A DNA stretch of 64,000 bases from Mycobacterium shimoidei (GTDB lineage Bacteria; Actinomycetota; Actinomycetes; Mycobacteriales; Mycobacteriaceae): positions 1-64,000 of the forward strand of contig LQPU01000036.1 in assembly GCA_002101905.1 (NCBI GenBank), written 5' to 3'. The notes under the pieces are model-generated. The model saw only the letters and a program-made list of their open reading frames with translations. It did no database searches and had not been told where the DNA came from. This document shows positions 9,126 to 18,189 of the stretch, one piece after another. The number at the start of each line of letters is the position of its first letter. Position 1 is the stretch's first letter. The translations under genes and the position numbers were made by a program.

Positions 9126-10409
9126 ATGGCGTGGGATTTCTCCACCGAACCGGAGTTCGAGAAGAAGCTGGACTGGATCCGCCAGTTCGTTCGCGACGAG
9201 GTCGAGCCGCTCGAAGTGCTGTTTCCGGGCTGCGAGTTCTTGCCGCTGACCGACGAACGTCGCCGCATCATCGACCCCCTCAAGCAGCAGGTCCGCGACC
9301 AAGGACTGTGGGCCCCGCACCTTGGGCCCGACCTCGGCGGACAGGGCTTCGGCGCGGTCAAGCTGACCCTGATCAACGAAATCCTCGGCCGCAGCCCCTG
9401 GGCACCGATCGTGTTCGGCACCCAGGCCCCCGACACCGGTAATGCCGAAATTCTGGCGCGCTTCGGCACCCAGGAACAAAAGGACCGTTACCTGGCCGGT
9501 TTGCTGTCCGGCGAGATCTTCTCCTGCTTTTCGATGACCGAGCCGCAGGGTGGCGCCGACCCGCGGGTATTCACCACCCGGGCCGTCCGCGACGGCGATG
9601 ATTGGGTGATCACCGGGCGAAAGTACTTCTCCTCCAACGCCTCTGTTGCCTCGTTTTTCATCGTCGTCGCGATCACCGATCCCGATGTGCCGGTGCACCG
9701 GGGCGCGTCGACGTTTTTGGTCCCGGCCGGAACCCCGGGCCTGGTGCTGGAGGCCAATCATCACCTGGTCGGCGCCCACCCGCACGAGCCCGGACATTCC
9801 CTGGTGCGCTACGACGGTGTGCGGGTGCCGTCCGACGCACTGCTCGGTGAGCCCGGCCAGGGCTTCTTGATCTTGCAGACCCGGCTGGCGGGCGGGCGGT
9901 TGCACCACGCTATGCGCTCGATCGGGATGGCCCAGCGTGCCATCGACATGATGGCTCGCCGCGCGAAAAGCCGATTCACCCAAGGCAGTTCGCTGGCCGA
10001 CAAACAGCTGGTACAAGAGTTCATCGCGGACTCCTACGCGGAGTTGATACCGTTCCGGCTCACCGTGCTGCACGCCGCGTGGCTGATCGACACCGCCGGC
10101 GAGCACGCCGCGCGCACCGAGATCGGCATCTGCAAGATCCTGGCATCGCAAGTCCTCAAATCGATCGGCCTGCGCGCTATTCAAGTCCACGGCGCGTTGG
10201 GACTCACCGACCAAATGCCGCTGGTCCAGATGCTGCTCGGCGGCGTGGCGCTCGGATTGGCCGACGGGCCCACCGAGGCGCACAAGGTCAACCTGGCCAA
10301 AATGTTGCTGAAAAACTACGACGCCGAGGATGGGGAATGGCCGAGCGAGATGCTCGACGTCCGCCGCGACGCCGCCCGCGCCAAGTACGGTCACCTCGTT
10401 GACCAATAG
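9126..10409 (+). CDS. Acyl-CoA dehydrogenase (FadE)
   Basis: 427 aa from ATG at 9126, 8 nt after the strong ribosome site AGGAGG (9112-9118 area); the longer frame from 8952 is inside the SDR. FAD-binding elements FSMTEPQGGADP and WVITGRKYFSSNA and the C-terminal DGPTEAHKVNLAK are diagnostic of the acyl-CoA dehydrogenase family, and the length fits the ACAD10/11-like subgroup. Its partner APH kinase is two genes upstream, matching the kinase plus dehydrogenase combination fused in vertebrate ACAD10/11. Confidence 0.91.
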   Translation: MAWDFSTEPEFEKKLDWIRQFVRDEVEPLEVLFPGCEFLPLTDERRRIIDPLKQQVRDQGLWAPHLGPDLGGQGFGAVKLTLINEILGRSPWAPIVFGTQAPDTGNAEILARFGTQEQKDRYLAGLLSGEIFSCFSMTEPQGGADPRVFTTRAVRDGDDWVITGRKYFSSNASVASFFIVVAITDPDVPVHRGASTFLVPAGTPGLVLEANHHLVGAHPHEPGHSLVRYDGVRVPSDALLGEPGQGFLILQTRLAGGRLHHAMRSIGMAQRAIDMMARRAKSRFTQGSSLADKQLVQEFIADSYAELIPFRLTVLHAAWLIDTAGEHAARTEIGICKILASQVLKSIGLRAIQVHGALGLTDQMPLVQMLLGGVALGLADGPTEAHKVNLAKMLLKNYDAEDGEWPSEMLDVRRDAARAKYGHLVDQ

Positions 10410-10998
10410 GATCGCCGCCGCGGTCGAGCGCGCGCTGGACGATCGCCAGCGCGAAGCCACCCAGGAGGTCGAACGGATCTTGGCGGCCGCCGTACGGGTG
10501 ATGGAACGAGTGGCGCCCGACCCGCCGCGGGTCAGCGACATCGTGTCCGAGGCCGGGTCGTCGAACAAGGCGTTCTACCGCTACTTCGCCGGCAAGGACG
10601 ATCTGATCCTGGCGGTCATGGAACGCGGTGTGGCGATGGTCGTCTCCTATCTCGAACACCAGATGGCCAAGGAAACCGCGCCGAAAGCCAAAATCGCGCG
10701 GTGGATCGAAGGTGCGCTGGCCCAGGTCGCCGACCCGCACCTGCTCAGCATGAGCCGCGCCGCGGTCGGGCAGATGTCGGCCGACGCCAACGTCGATGAG
10801 ATCATGCGGCCGATGCGCAACCTGCTGACCGAACCGGTTGCCGCGCTGGGCAGCAAGGACGTTCGCCGCGACGCGGATGCGGTGTTCTATTGCACCGCGA
10901 CCGCGATGCGCCGCTACCTGGATTCGGCCGTTCGCCCCGGCCGCGCCGACATCGACCATCTGGTGCGGTTCTGTCTACGCGGGCTGGGGGCCGATTGA
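10399..10998 (+). CDS. TetR-family transcriptional regulator
   Basis: About 199 aa from a TTG at 10399 that overlaps the FadE stop by 11 bp; in-frame codons further upstream are possible, so the start is uncertain. The N-terminal helix-turn-helix reads VSDIVSEAGSSNKAFYRYFAGKDDLI, the classic TetR pattern. The C-terminal ligand domain is helical. It lies inside the lipid-degradation operon and is probably a local repressor relieved by an acyl-CoA ligand. It ends in a TGATG junction with the next gene. Confidence 0.85.
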   Translation: MTNRIAAAVERALDDRQREATQEVERILAAAVRVMERVAPDPPRVSDIVSEAGSSNKAFYRYFAGKDDLILAVMERGVAMVVSYLEHQMAKETAPKAKIARWIEGALAQVADPHLLSMSRAAVGQMSADANVDEIMRPMRNLLTEPVAALGSKDVRRDADAVFYCTATAMRRYLDSAVRPGRADIDHLVRFCLRGLGAD

Positions 10999-11969
10999 TG
11001 CGTGCCGTTGTGTGCCGTCGCTACGGTCCGCCGGAGGACTTGGTTGTCGACGAGATGCCCGACCCGACACCCGGGCCGGGCGAGCTGGTGGTGCGGGTGC
11101 GGGCGGCGGCGGTCAACTTTCCCGACGTGCTGATGATCGGCGGCAAGTACCAGATCAAGATTCCGGTGCCGTTCACACCGGGCAGCGAATTGGCCGGTGA
11201 GGTAACGGCTGTCGGCGACGGCGTGACGTTGTCGCCGGGCGAGCGGGTGACCGGCACCGCGTTCGTGGGCGCCTTCGCCGAGCGGGCGCTGCTGCGTTCC
11301 GAGTTGGTGTCGGTGCTGCCCGACGGCGTCGACTATGCGTCCGCTGCCGGGTTCGGCGTCACCTATCGCACCGCATACCACGCTCTGCGCTCGGTTGCCC
11401 GCGTGGCAGAAGGTGATTGGGTGGTGGTGTTGGGTGCTGCCGGCGGAGTCGGGCTGGCCGCGGTCGATCTGGCGGTCGCCATGAAGGCCCGGGTCCTGGC
11501 GGCGGCGTCGTCCGCGGACAAGCTCGAGGTCTGCCGCCGGCGCGGCGCCGAGGCGACCATCGACTACGACCACGAGGACATCAAGACCCGCATCCGCGAG
11601 CTCACCGACGGGGGTGCGCAGGTCGTCGTCGACCCGGTCGGCGGCCCCTACGCCGAGCCGGCGTTGCGCGGTCTGCGACGCGGTGGGGTGTTCGTCACGC
11701 TCGGCTACGCCGCCGGCGCGATCCCGGCAATACCGCTGAACCTCGTCCTGCTCAAAGGAGTCACCGTGCGAGGCATGGAGATCCGCACGTTCGCCGACGA
11801 CTATCCCCACGAGGCCGCGCGCGATTTGGCCGAGCTGGATCAGATGTTCGCCGACGGGCTGGTCCAGCCCTACATCGGCGCGCGGTTCCCGCTGGCCGAG
11901 ACTCCCGCGGCGCTACGCTACGTGGCCGAGCGCAAGGCGATCGGCAAGGTGATCATCGACGTCGATTGA
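10998..11969 (+). CDS. Quinone oxidoreductase-type MDR dehydrogenase
   Basis: 323 aa. The start MRAVVCRRYGPPEDL overlaps the TetR stop. The GroES-like domain contains PGPGELVVRVRAAAVNFPDV, and the Rossmann motif LGAAGGVGLAA is near residue 145. The catalytic and structural zinc Cys sets of alcohol dehydrogenases are absent, which puts it with NADPH:quinone/enoyl reductases. It closes the five-gene operon 7340-11969. Confidence 0.89.
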   Translation: MRAVVCRRYGPPEDLVVDEMPDPTPGPGELVVRVRAAAVNFPDVLMIGGKYQIKIPVPFTPGSELAGEVTAVGDGVTLSPGERVTGTAFVGAFAERALLRSELVSVLPDGVDYASAAGFGVTYRTAYHALRSVARVAEGDWVVVLGAAGGVGLAAVDLAVAMKARVLAAASSADKLEVCRRRGAEATIDYDHEDIKTRIRELTDGGAQVVVDPVGGPYAEPALRGLRRGGVFVTLGYAAGAIPAIPLNLVLLKGVTVRGMEIRTFADDYPHEAARDLAELDQMFADGLVQPYIGARFPLAETPAALRYVAERKAIGKVIIDVD

Positions 11970-11977
11970 TCGAGTTC

Positions 11978-12030
11978 AGATTGCGTGCAGGGTCGTGAAT
12001 TTCGAGATATCACAGCACTGCGTGCAATCT
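11978..12030. terminator. Inverted repeat between convergent genes
   Basis: AGATTGCGTGCAG (11978-11990) and CTGCGTGCAATCT (12018-12030) form an imperfect 13-bp inverted repeat with two central mismatches. It sits between the stops of two convergent genes, where a bidirectional terminator is expected, but there is no T-run. Confidence 0.4.
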
Positions 12031-12041
12031 CAATGGGCACG

Positions 12042-13910
12042 TCACGGCGTGACGATGTTGAACGCCGGGTCCGGCCGGTCGATGACCCCGAGAAACGCCT
12101 GAAGCGCGGCCTGGTCACCGGAGACCTCCAGTCCGGGCGAGCTGAAATCGCCCGCTGCGGCGGCTAATAGCCGCACCTTGGTGGCCAACTGCACTGTCAC
12201 ATTCGCCGTCGCCGGGTCAGCCGGCAGCCGGCGATGCACAAGCACACCGTTGCGCAGCGTCACCCGATAGTTGGCGCCGAGGTCGGCGAAGCTGATATCG
12301 AGGGCCAGGTCGAGATCCCAGGCGCGCGGCCCGTTGACGCTGATCGCCATTGCGTCGAAGATCTGCTCCGGTGTCAGCTGGGCCAGCAGCGATACCGAGG
12401 CCGTCTGCGCCGCGGTGCCGAGGTTGCCGGCGCGCAACTCGGCGGCCCCGGACAAAAAGAAGTTGCGCCAGGTCGCATTCTCGGCGCCGTAGGCCAGCTG
12501 CTGCAGGGTGTCGGCGTAGAGCTGCCGGGCCTCGGTATGGGTGTCCTCGGCGAACACCGCGTGATCGAGCAGGGTTGCCGCCCAACGGAAGTCACCAGCG
12601 TCGAAGGCGTTTCGGGCAAGACCGACCACCCGGTCGATGCCGCCCATCGCGTCGACGTATCGCTTGGCCAACGCCTCCGGCGGATGCGGCCACAGCCGCG
12701 CCGGGTTGCCGTCGAACCAACCCATGTAACGCTGGTAGATCGCCTTGACGTTGTGGCTGACCGAACCGTAATAGCCGTGGGTGTGCCAAGCCTTCTCCAG
12801 CGCGGACGGCATTTGCAGCATTTCGGCGATTTCCGTCCCGGTGTGGCCCTGGTTGATCAGTCGCAGCGTCTGATCGTGCAGGTATGCGTACAAATCCCGT
12901 TGCAGCGACAGGAACTCGACGATTCGGTCGCGGCCCCAGGTCGGCCAGTGGTGCGACGCGAACACCACATCGGTGCGGTCGGCGAACAGGTCGATCGCCT
13001 CGGTCAGATATCCCGCCCAGACGTGCGGGTCACGGACCAGCGCGCCGCGCAGTGTGAGCAAGTTGTGCAGATTGTGGGTGGCGTTTTCGGCCATGCACAG
13101 TGCGCGGAATCGGGGAAAGTAGAAGTGCATCTCGGCGGGCGCCTCCGTGCCGGGAGCCAGCTGAAACTCGATCTGCACACCGTCAATAGTGTGCGTCTCA
13201 CCCGTTGCGGTGATGTCGACGGTCGGGACGATCAGCGCCACCTCACCGGTCGACGGCGCCTGTCCCAGACCGCAACCGACTTGGCCTTGCGGCCCACGCG
13301 GCAGCAGTACCCCGTACATGTACGTCGCGCGGCGCGCCATGGCCGGGCCGGCATAGACGTTCTCCTGCACGGCGTGGCGGGTGAATCCTTCCGGTGCCAG
13401 CACCGCCACGCGTCCGGCATCCACCTCGGCCTGCGAGGTGACGCCGAGCACGCCGCCGAAGTGGTCGAGGTGGCTGTGGGTGTAGATCACCGCGACCACC
13501 GGTCGTTGACCTCGGTGGGTCCGGTACAGCGACAGTGCGGCGGACGCCACTTCGGTGGATATCAGCGGATCGATGACGATGATCCCGGTGTCACCCTCGA
13601 CAAAGGTGATGTTGGAGATGTCCAGACCACGGACCTGATAGATGCCCGGCACCACTTCGTAGAGGCCTTGTTTCGCGGTCAGAATTGATTGTCGCCAAAG
13701 ACTGGGATGCACCGATGCCGGCGCCGCACCGCTGAGGAAGGAGTAAATGTCGTTGTCCCATACCACCCGGCCATCGGCGGACTTGACGACGCAGGGGCTC
13801 AGCGCCCCAATGAACCCGCGGTCGGCATCCTCGAAATCCGTTGTGTTATCGGGCTTCCGTTCCACTTGTTCCAGACTGCCATTGATGAGATTGGCGCGGA
13901 CCGGAATCAT
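12042..13910 (-). CDS. SdsA-type alkylsulfatase (metallo-beta-lactamase fold)
   Basis: 622 aa from ATG at 13910 (MIPVRANL); a TTG at 13961 would add 17 residues. The metal site THSHLDHFGG is near residues 144-153, with further ligands in EMHFYFP and MAENATHNLHNL. A middle dimerisation domain and a C-terminal SCP2-like domain (last 130 residues) match SdsA1 alkylsulfatases, which release sulfate from alkyl sulfates. No signal peptide is evident. Divergent from lpqH; position and length match Rv3762c. Confidence 0.9.
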   Translation of the reverse strand: MIPVRANLINGSLEQVERKPDNTTDFEDADRGFIGALSPCVVKSADGRVVWDNDIYSFLSGAAPASVHPSLWRQSILTAKQGLYEVVPGIYQVRGLDISNITFVEGDTGIIVIDPLISTEVASAALSLYRTHRGQRPVVAVIYTHSHLDHFGGVLGVTSQAEVDAGRVAVLAPEGFTRHAVQENVYAGPAMARRATYMYGVLLPRGPQGQVGCGLGQAPSTGEVALIVPTVDITATGETHTIDGVQIEFQLAPGTEAPAEMHFYFPRFRALCMAENATHNLHNLLTLRGALVRDPHVWAGYLTEAIDLFADRTDVVFASHHWPTWGRDRIVEFLSLQRDLYAYLHDQTLRLINQGHTGTEIAEMLQMPSALEKAWHTHGYYGSVSHNVKAIYQRYMGWFDGNPARLWPHPPEALAKRYVDAMGGIDRVVGLARNAFDAGDFRWAATLLDHAVFAEDTHTEARQLYADTLQQLAYGAENATWRNFFLSGAAELRAGNLGTAAQTASVSLLAQLTPEQIFDAMAISVNGPRAWDLDLALDISFADLGANYRVTLRNGVLVHRRLPADPATANVTVQLATKVRLLAAAAGDFSSPGLEVSGDQAALQAFLGVIDRPDPAFNIVTP

Positions 13911-14085
13911 CAATTGACGGCGACACCTGGGAATAGGTGTAAATCGGTACGCCTGAACCAAAATCCACAGCTAACTGTCAGAAATCGAATTTTTGCCAAT
14001 TTTCCGTTTTTCACCCGCTGTGCCCGCATACTGCGGGAACAGTCCGCTCGTGGTGGCGGGCGTTCACTAAGGCAAAGGAGAACAC

Positions 14086-14571
14086 GTGAACCGTGCAGTC
14101 ACGATCGCAGCGGCAGCGTCGGCGATCGTCATCGTAGGTCTCTCGGGTTGTTCGAAGGACAAGTCGACGTCGAGCGGCAGTGAAAGCTCGCCGCAAGCTT
14201 CCGGCGCGTCGGCGACCTCCTCCGCCGGTGCCTCTAACGCGAAGGTCTCCATCGACGGCGAGGACCAGAACGTGCAAGGCACGACGGTGTGCACCACGAC
14301 GGGCGGCAACGTCAACATCGCCATCGGTGGCGCAGCGACCGGCATTGCGGCGGTTCTCACCGACGCCGACCCGCCTGAGGTGAAGTCAGTCGGCCTGGGC
14401 AACGTCGAGGGTGTCACGCTCGGATACACGGCGGGCACCGGCCAGGGCGACGCCAAAGCCTCCAAGGACGGCAACACCTACAAGATCTCCGGCACCGCAA
14501 CGGGAGTCGACATGAAGAACCCGATGCAGCCAGTCAACAAGCCGTTTGAGATCGATGTGACCTGCTCGTAG
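14086..14571 (+). CDS. lpqH: 19-kDa-type lipoprotein LpqH
   Basis: 161 aa from GTG 6 nt after AAGGAG (14075-14080). The signal peptide ends in LSGC, so Cys22 is the lipidated residue. A Ser/Thr/Ala-rich linker (residues 25-50) precedes the beta-sandwich domain with two Cys (near 67 and 160). In M. tuberculosis LpqH is a surface-exposed, glycosylated TLR2 ligand. A hairpin terminator follows at 14590. Confidence 0.95.
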   Translation: MNRAVTIAAAASAIVIVGLSGCSKDKSTSSGSESSPQASGASATSSAGASNAKVSIDGEDQNVQGTTVCTTTGGNVNIAIGGAATGIAAVLTDADPPEVKSVGLGNVEGVTLGYTAGTGQGDAKASKDGNTYKISGTATGVDMKNPMQPVNKPFEIDVTCS

Positions 14572-14589
14572 CACACGAGCACGAGGGGA

Positions 14590-14623
14590 ATTTGGCGGCG
14601 CTTCGGCGTCGCCAAATCCTTTT
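14590..14623 (+). terminator. lpqH terminator hairpin
   Basis: ATTTGGCG (14590-14597) pairs perfectly with CGCCAAAT (14610-14617) around a CTTCG loop, followed by CCTTTT. It reaches the stop codon of the convergent tcrY and could serve both strands. Confidence 0.75.
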
Positions 14624-16118
14624 AACCGGGCTGCTCGCCGACGGCCAGCGGCAGCCGCACGGTGAATTCGGTGTGCCCGGGTGCGCTGCGCAGACCGATC
14701 GTGCCGCCGTGGGCTTTGACCACCGCTGAGACGATCGCCAGCCCCAAGCCGGTGCTGCCGCCCTTGCGGGACCGTGACGTGTCGCCGCGCGCGAACCGCT
14801 CGAACACCTCCGACTGCAAATGCTCGGGAATTCCGGAACCGTTGTCGGTCACCGTCAGCGCGGCATGCGACCCGTCCGTGCTCAACCCGGTGGTCACCAC
14901 GGTTCCCGGACCGGTGTGGACCCGGGCGTTGGTGAGCAGATTGGTCACCACCTGGTGCAGCCGGGCCGCATCGCCGTCGACGATCACCGGCTGGTCGGGC
15001 ATGTCGAGCTCCCATTGATGATCCGGGCCCGCGACGTGCGCATCGCTGACGGCGTCGAGGGCAACCCGCGACAGGTCCACCGGTTCACGCTCCAGCGGCC
15101 GCCCGGAATCCAGCCGGGCCAGCAAAAGCAAGTCCTCCACGAGGCGGGTCATCCGCTCGGCTTCCGAGCGCACCCGGCTCATCGCGTGCGTCACCGCGTC
15201 GGTGTCGCCCTGGACTCGCTGCGCCAGTTCGGTGTAACCGCGGATCGCGGCCAGCGGCGTTCGTAGTTCATGACTGGCGTCGGCGACGAACTGACGCACC
15301 CGGGTCTCGCTGGCCTGCCGCGTGGACAGCGCGGCCGCGATGTGGTCAAGCATTCGATTCACCGCCGACCCGAGTTGACCGACCTCGGTGTGCGGGTTGG
15401 CGTCCGCTTCGGGCACCCGCACCGGAAGCGTTACTTCACCGCGGTCCAGCGGCAGGTCGACCACTTCCCCCGCGGTTTGCGCGACGCGCCGCAGCGGAGC
15501 GAAGGCTCGACGAATGATGACGACGCCGGCGGTCGTCGCGGCGGCCACCGCGATCACGGTCACCACCGCGAAGATCAGCAGCACCCGGATCATGGTGGCG
15601 TCCACGTTGTCCATGGACAGCCCGGTGACGATCACGTCGCCCCCGTGCCGGGCGGGCGTGGCCACCACGCGGTAACGGCCCAGCTCGTCAAGACTCCGCG
15701 TCACCGGGGCCCTGCCGGGAACGACGGCTTTCAGTTGCGCTTTGGCCCCGTCGGTCACCTCGGCAGTGGTGCCGGTGGTGGTCAGATATCCGGCGTCGAT
15801 GGCGGTGTCGCCGCTGATGACGGCGGCAACCATGCCAACCGGTTGCCCCGGGGCGTCCAGGAAATCCGGGCCGGGCCCCGGTCGTAACGGGCGGTGATGC
15901 CGCCACGGCACCGGCATCGGCGGTTGGGCGAATATCCGCACCGAGCGGTGAGTGGCGTCGTGCAGCTGTGTGTCGAGTTGTCCGACCAGATATCCGTACA
16001 ACGCCAGCTCGGTCACCGCGCCGATCCCGATGCAGGCGATGGCCAAGATGATGATCTGGCCGGCCAGCAGCCGAGCGCGCAGCGACCAGGCCCTAGCGGG
16101 CGGCTGGTTTGAGGACAT
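14622..16118 (-). CDS. tcrY: Sensor histidine kinase TcrY
   Basis: 498 aa. Two membrane helices (about 18-40 and 178-200) enclose an extracytoplasmic sensor region, followed by a HAMP segment. The H-box DASHELRTPL carries the phosphorylated His, the N-box is VVTNLLTNARVH, G1 is DNGSGIP and G2 is STGLGLAI. The start overlaps tcrX by 26 bp, so it is co-transcribed with its response regulator. Orthologue of Rv3764c. The signal is unknown. Confidence 0.94.
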   Translation of the reverse strand: MSSNQPPARAWSLRARLLAGQIIILAIACIGIGAVTELALYGYLVGQLDTQLHDATHRSVRIFAQPPMPVPWRHHRPLRPGPGPDFLDAPGQPVGMVAAVISGDTAIDAGYLTTTGTTAEVTDGAKAQLKAVVPGRAPVTRSLDELGRYRVVATPARHGGDVIVTGLSMDNVDATMIRVLLIFAVVTVIAVAAATTAGVVIIRRAFAPLRRVAQTAGEVVDLPLDRGEVTLPVRVPEADANPHTEVGQLGSAVNRMLDHIAAALSTRQASETRVRQFVADASHELRTPLAAIRGYTELAQRVQGDTDAVTHAMSRVRSEAERMTRLVEDLLLLARLDSGRPLEREPVDLSRVALDAVSDAHVAGPDHQWELDMPDQPVIVDGDAARLHQVVTNLLTNARVHTGPGTVVTTGLSTDGSHAALTVTDNGSGIPEHLQSEVFERFARGDTSRSRKGGSTGLGLAIVSAVVKAHGGTIGLRSAPGHTEFTVRLPLAVGEQPG

Positions 16119-16848
16119 AGCCGGCGCCGCGCAGCGTATGGATCATCGGTTCGCGCCCGTTGTCGATCTTCTTGCGCAGGTACGAGATGTACAGCTCGAC
16201 GATGTTGGACCGGCCGCCGAAGTCATAGCTCCACACCCGGTCCAGGATCTGCGCCTTGCTCAGCACCCGTTTGGGGTTGCGCATCATGAACCGCAACAGC
16301 TCGAACTCGGTGGTTGTCAACGAGATCGGCTCCCCGGCGCGGGTGACCTCGTGGCTGTCCTCGTCGAGGACCAAGTCGCCGACGACGATCTGTGCGCCGC
16401 TGTCGACCGTGGTCACCCCGGTGCGCCGCAGCAGAGCGCGCAGCCGCAGCACCACCTCTTCGAGACTGAATGGTTTGGTGACATAGTCGTCGCCGCCGGC
16501 GGTCAGCCCGGCGATACGGTCTTCCACCGCGTCCTTGGCGGTGAGCAACAGAACGGGCAGTTGCGGATTGTGTTCGCGCAGTGTGCGTAACACATCGAGC
16601 CCGCTCATGTCGGGCAGCATCACGTCAAGGACGACGACGTCCGGCCGCTGGTCTCGGGCAGCCTCCAGGGCCGACGCCCCGTCCCCCGCGGCGGAGCTGT
16701 TCCAGCCCTCGTAGCGCAGCGCCATCGACACCATTTCGGCGAGCACCGGCTCGTCGTCGACCACCAGGACATTGATCGGGTTGCCGTCGGCACGCCGCAT
16801 CACGACGCGCTCGGCGGTCATCCGGTGATCGCCACTGGGTTGGCTCAC
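16093..16848 (-). CDS. tcrX: Response regulator TcrX
   Basis: 251 aa OmpR/PhoB-type regulator. The receiver domain has the acidic pair in VVDDEP, the phospho-acceptor Asp in VVVLDVMLPDM and the Lys in LLTAKDAV. The C-terminal winged helix carries the EVVLRLRALLRR linker and the VWSYDFGGRSNIVELYIS recognition region. First gene of tcrXY. An 11-bp tandem direct repeat 28 bp upstream is a likely autoregulatory site. Confidence 0.94.
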   Translation of the reverse strand: MSQPSGDHRMTAERVVMRRADGNPINVLVVDDEPVLAEMVSMALRYEGWNSSAAGDGASALEAARDQRPDVVVLDVMLPDMSGLDVLRTLREHNPQLPVLLLTAKDAVEDRIAGLTAGGDDYVTKPFSLEEVVLRLRALLRRTGVTTVDSGAQIVVGDLVLDEDSHEVTRAGEPISLTTTEFELLRFMMRNPKRVLSKAQILDRVWSYDFGGRSNIVELYISYLRKKIDNGREPMIHTLRGAGYVLKPAAR

Positions 16849-16875
16849 AACTTCCCAGTATGCGCACCCGAATGG

Positions 16876-16897
16876 GCCAAAGCTATGCCAAAGCTAT
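16876..16897. promoter_or_regulatory. Tandem 11-bp repeat, candidate TcrX site
   Basis: GCCAAAGCTAT occurs twice back to back (16876-16886 and 16887-16897) just upstream of tcrX. An 11-bp period, one helical turn, is the usual arrangement of OmpR/PhoB-family direct-repeat sites, so autoregulation by TcrX is inferred. Confidence 0.55.
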
Positions 16898-16922
16898 GCG
16901 CACACTGTGAAGCAGCTATCGA

Positions 16923-17078
16923 TCAATACCAATAGCGCCTGCCGCCGACCGGCCGGCCGACGCTGCCCAGGATCCAAAACACTGCACCGATGACCAGCAA
17001 GATGATGCCGAGCACCCAGAGCAGGTGAATCCCGAATACAAATCCAAGGATGAGCAAGACGACACCGAGGACGATCAT
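16923..17078 (-). CDS. 51-aa membrane protein (DUF6131-like)
   Basis: A small open frame, ATG at 17076-17078 after GGAG with 5-nt spacing. The peptide begins MIVLGVVLLILGFVFGI and is almost wholly hydrophobic with two short helices (about 1-18 and 22-38), ending in the polar GRPVGGRRYWY. This pattern fits the small actinobacterial DUF6131 family of unknown function. It is 2 bp downstream of the 81-aa membrane gene, so both probably share the SigF-like promoter at 17368. Confidence 0.72.
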   Translation of the reverse strand: MIVLGVVLLILGFVFGIHLLWVLGIILLVIGAVFWILGSVGRPVGGRRYWY

Positions 17079-17080
17079 GA

Positions 17081-17326
17081 CTACTCCATTCCGATGAGAT
17101 GTTCGATGTTGATTGCGGGCATTGAACTGGGTTCCGGCAAATTACAAGTCACTTTCGGGTTGACGCCGCCATAGTTCAATGGACCTGCGAGAACGGTGAG
17201 CGCAATACTTCCACCGGTTGCGCAGGTGGTGTCTGAACCTTTGAAGTAATCGCGCTGCCAAGCCGCGACCACCCCAATAAGTAGCCAGACGAACACAATG
17301 ACCCCGATGAGTCCGCCATATCGCAT
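17081..17326 (-). CDS. Small membrane protein, unknown function
   Basis: 81 aa. The start MRYGGLIG at 17326 is chosen because GGAGG precedes it by 5 nt; a start at 17338 would add four residues. One N-terminal membrane segment (about 4-24) is followed by a probably exported domain with two Cys (in DTTCATGG and KVTCNLPE) that could form a disulfide. I do not recognise a family. First of a two-gene unit with the 51-aa membrane protein. Confidence 0.65.
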   Translation of the reverse strand: MRYGGLIGVIVFVWLLIGVVAAWQRDYFKGSDTTCATGGSIALTVLAGPLNYGGVNPKVTCNLPEPSSMPAINIEHLIGME

Positions 17327-17367
17327 CGTGACCTCCATGTCCGGGGACCTAAATTGTGGTGAGAGGT

Positions 17368-17392
17368 TTACCCGGCCGGGGAATTCTCAAAC
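17368..17392 (-). promoter_or_regulatory. SigF-like promoter
   Basis: On the minus strand GTTT (17389-17392) is followed after exactly 15 bp by GGGTAA (17368-17373). This fits the mycobacterial SigF consensus as I know it (GTTT, 15-17 bp, GGGTAT) and lies 42 bp upstream of the 17326 start. Expected targets are the two small membrane genes. Confidence 0.6.
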
Positions 17393-17532
17393 CCGTCTAC
17401 TGACGCGGTGTCAGTTTCTCCTCGGGGAGGGGCCTGCGGTGGCCAACGGGTCCAGCCCGAACGGTAGGATTGTTAAGTAAGCACTGCGGTACCTGAAAAC
17501 ATTGCGAAGCGTTGCATGACGAGAAAGATGCA

Positions 17533-18189
17533 ATGACCGACACACTCTTTGCTGATGTCTCTGAATACCAAGTGCCGGTGGATGATTCGTATCCGTACCA
17601 AGTCCTGTCAATTCGGGTGTGCGACGGCACATATCGTGACCACAACTTCCCCGCCAACTATGCGTGGATGCGCGGGGCATTGGACAGCGGCCGGCTGACC
17701 TTCGGCATCGTCTACACCTATGTCCGGCCGAACTGGCAGGCGAACGCCGACACGGTGCGCACGATGATCGACAGCCACGGCGGGCTGCACCCGCGGGTCG
17801 CGCTGATGCTCGATGTCGAGTCGGGCGGCAACCCGCCCGGTGACGGGTCGAGCTGGATCAACGCCCTGTACTGGAACCTCGCCGAGTACGCCGGCAGCCC
17901 GGCCCGAGTTATCGGTTACGCCAACAGGTACGACTTCTTCAACATGTGGCGCACCCGCCCGCCGGGCCTGCGGGTAATCGGCGCCGGCTACGGCTCGAAT
18001 CCGAACCTGCCCGGCCAGATCGCCCACCAGTACACCAACGGGCAGGGGTACAGCCCCAATCTGCCGCAGGGCTGCCCGCCGTTCGGCCGCTGTGACATGA
18101 ACTCAGCGGATGGAATGACCCCGCAGGAATTTGCCGCCGCGTGCGGTGTCACTGCGGAGGTTGGTCAGCTCACCGCTGCGCAGCAATGA
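17533..18189 (+). CDS. GH25-like lysozyme domain protein
   Basis: 218 aa from ATG at 17533, with a GA-rich site upstream. [12 protein letters not shown] at the N-terminus, the acidic LMLDVESGG and the C-terminal [11 protein letters not shown] follow the glycoside hydrolase 25 / DUF1906-type pattern; the D and E of DVE would be the catalytic acids. Similar domains occur in mycobacteriophage lysins and tail proteins. No signal peptide, so export is unclear. The 3' end overlaps the convergent methyltransferase gene by 20 bp. Confidence 0.75.
   Translation: MTDTLFADVSEYQVPVDDSYPYQVLSIRVCDGTYRDHNFPANYAWMRGALDSGRLTFGIVYTYVRPNWQANADTVRTMIDSHGGLHPRVALMLDVESGGNPPGDGSSWINALYWNLAEYAGSPARVIGYANRYDFFNMWRTRPPGLRVIGAGYGSNPNLPGQIAHQYTNGQGYSPNLPQGCPPFGRCDMNSADGMTPQEFAAACGVTAEVGQLTAAQQ

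Noticed and set aside
8832..10568. 578-aa open frame on the minus strand
   Set aside because: Antisense shadow of the acyl-CoA dehydrogenase; Gly/Arg/Asp/His-rich nonsense typical of high-GC third-position bias, while the plus strand has clear motifs.
12234..13688. 484-aa open frame on the plus strand
   Set aside because: Antisense shadow of the alkylsulfatase, which shows an intact metal-binding motif on the minus strand.
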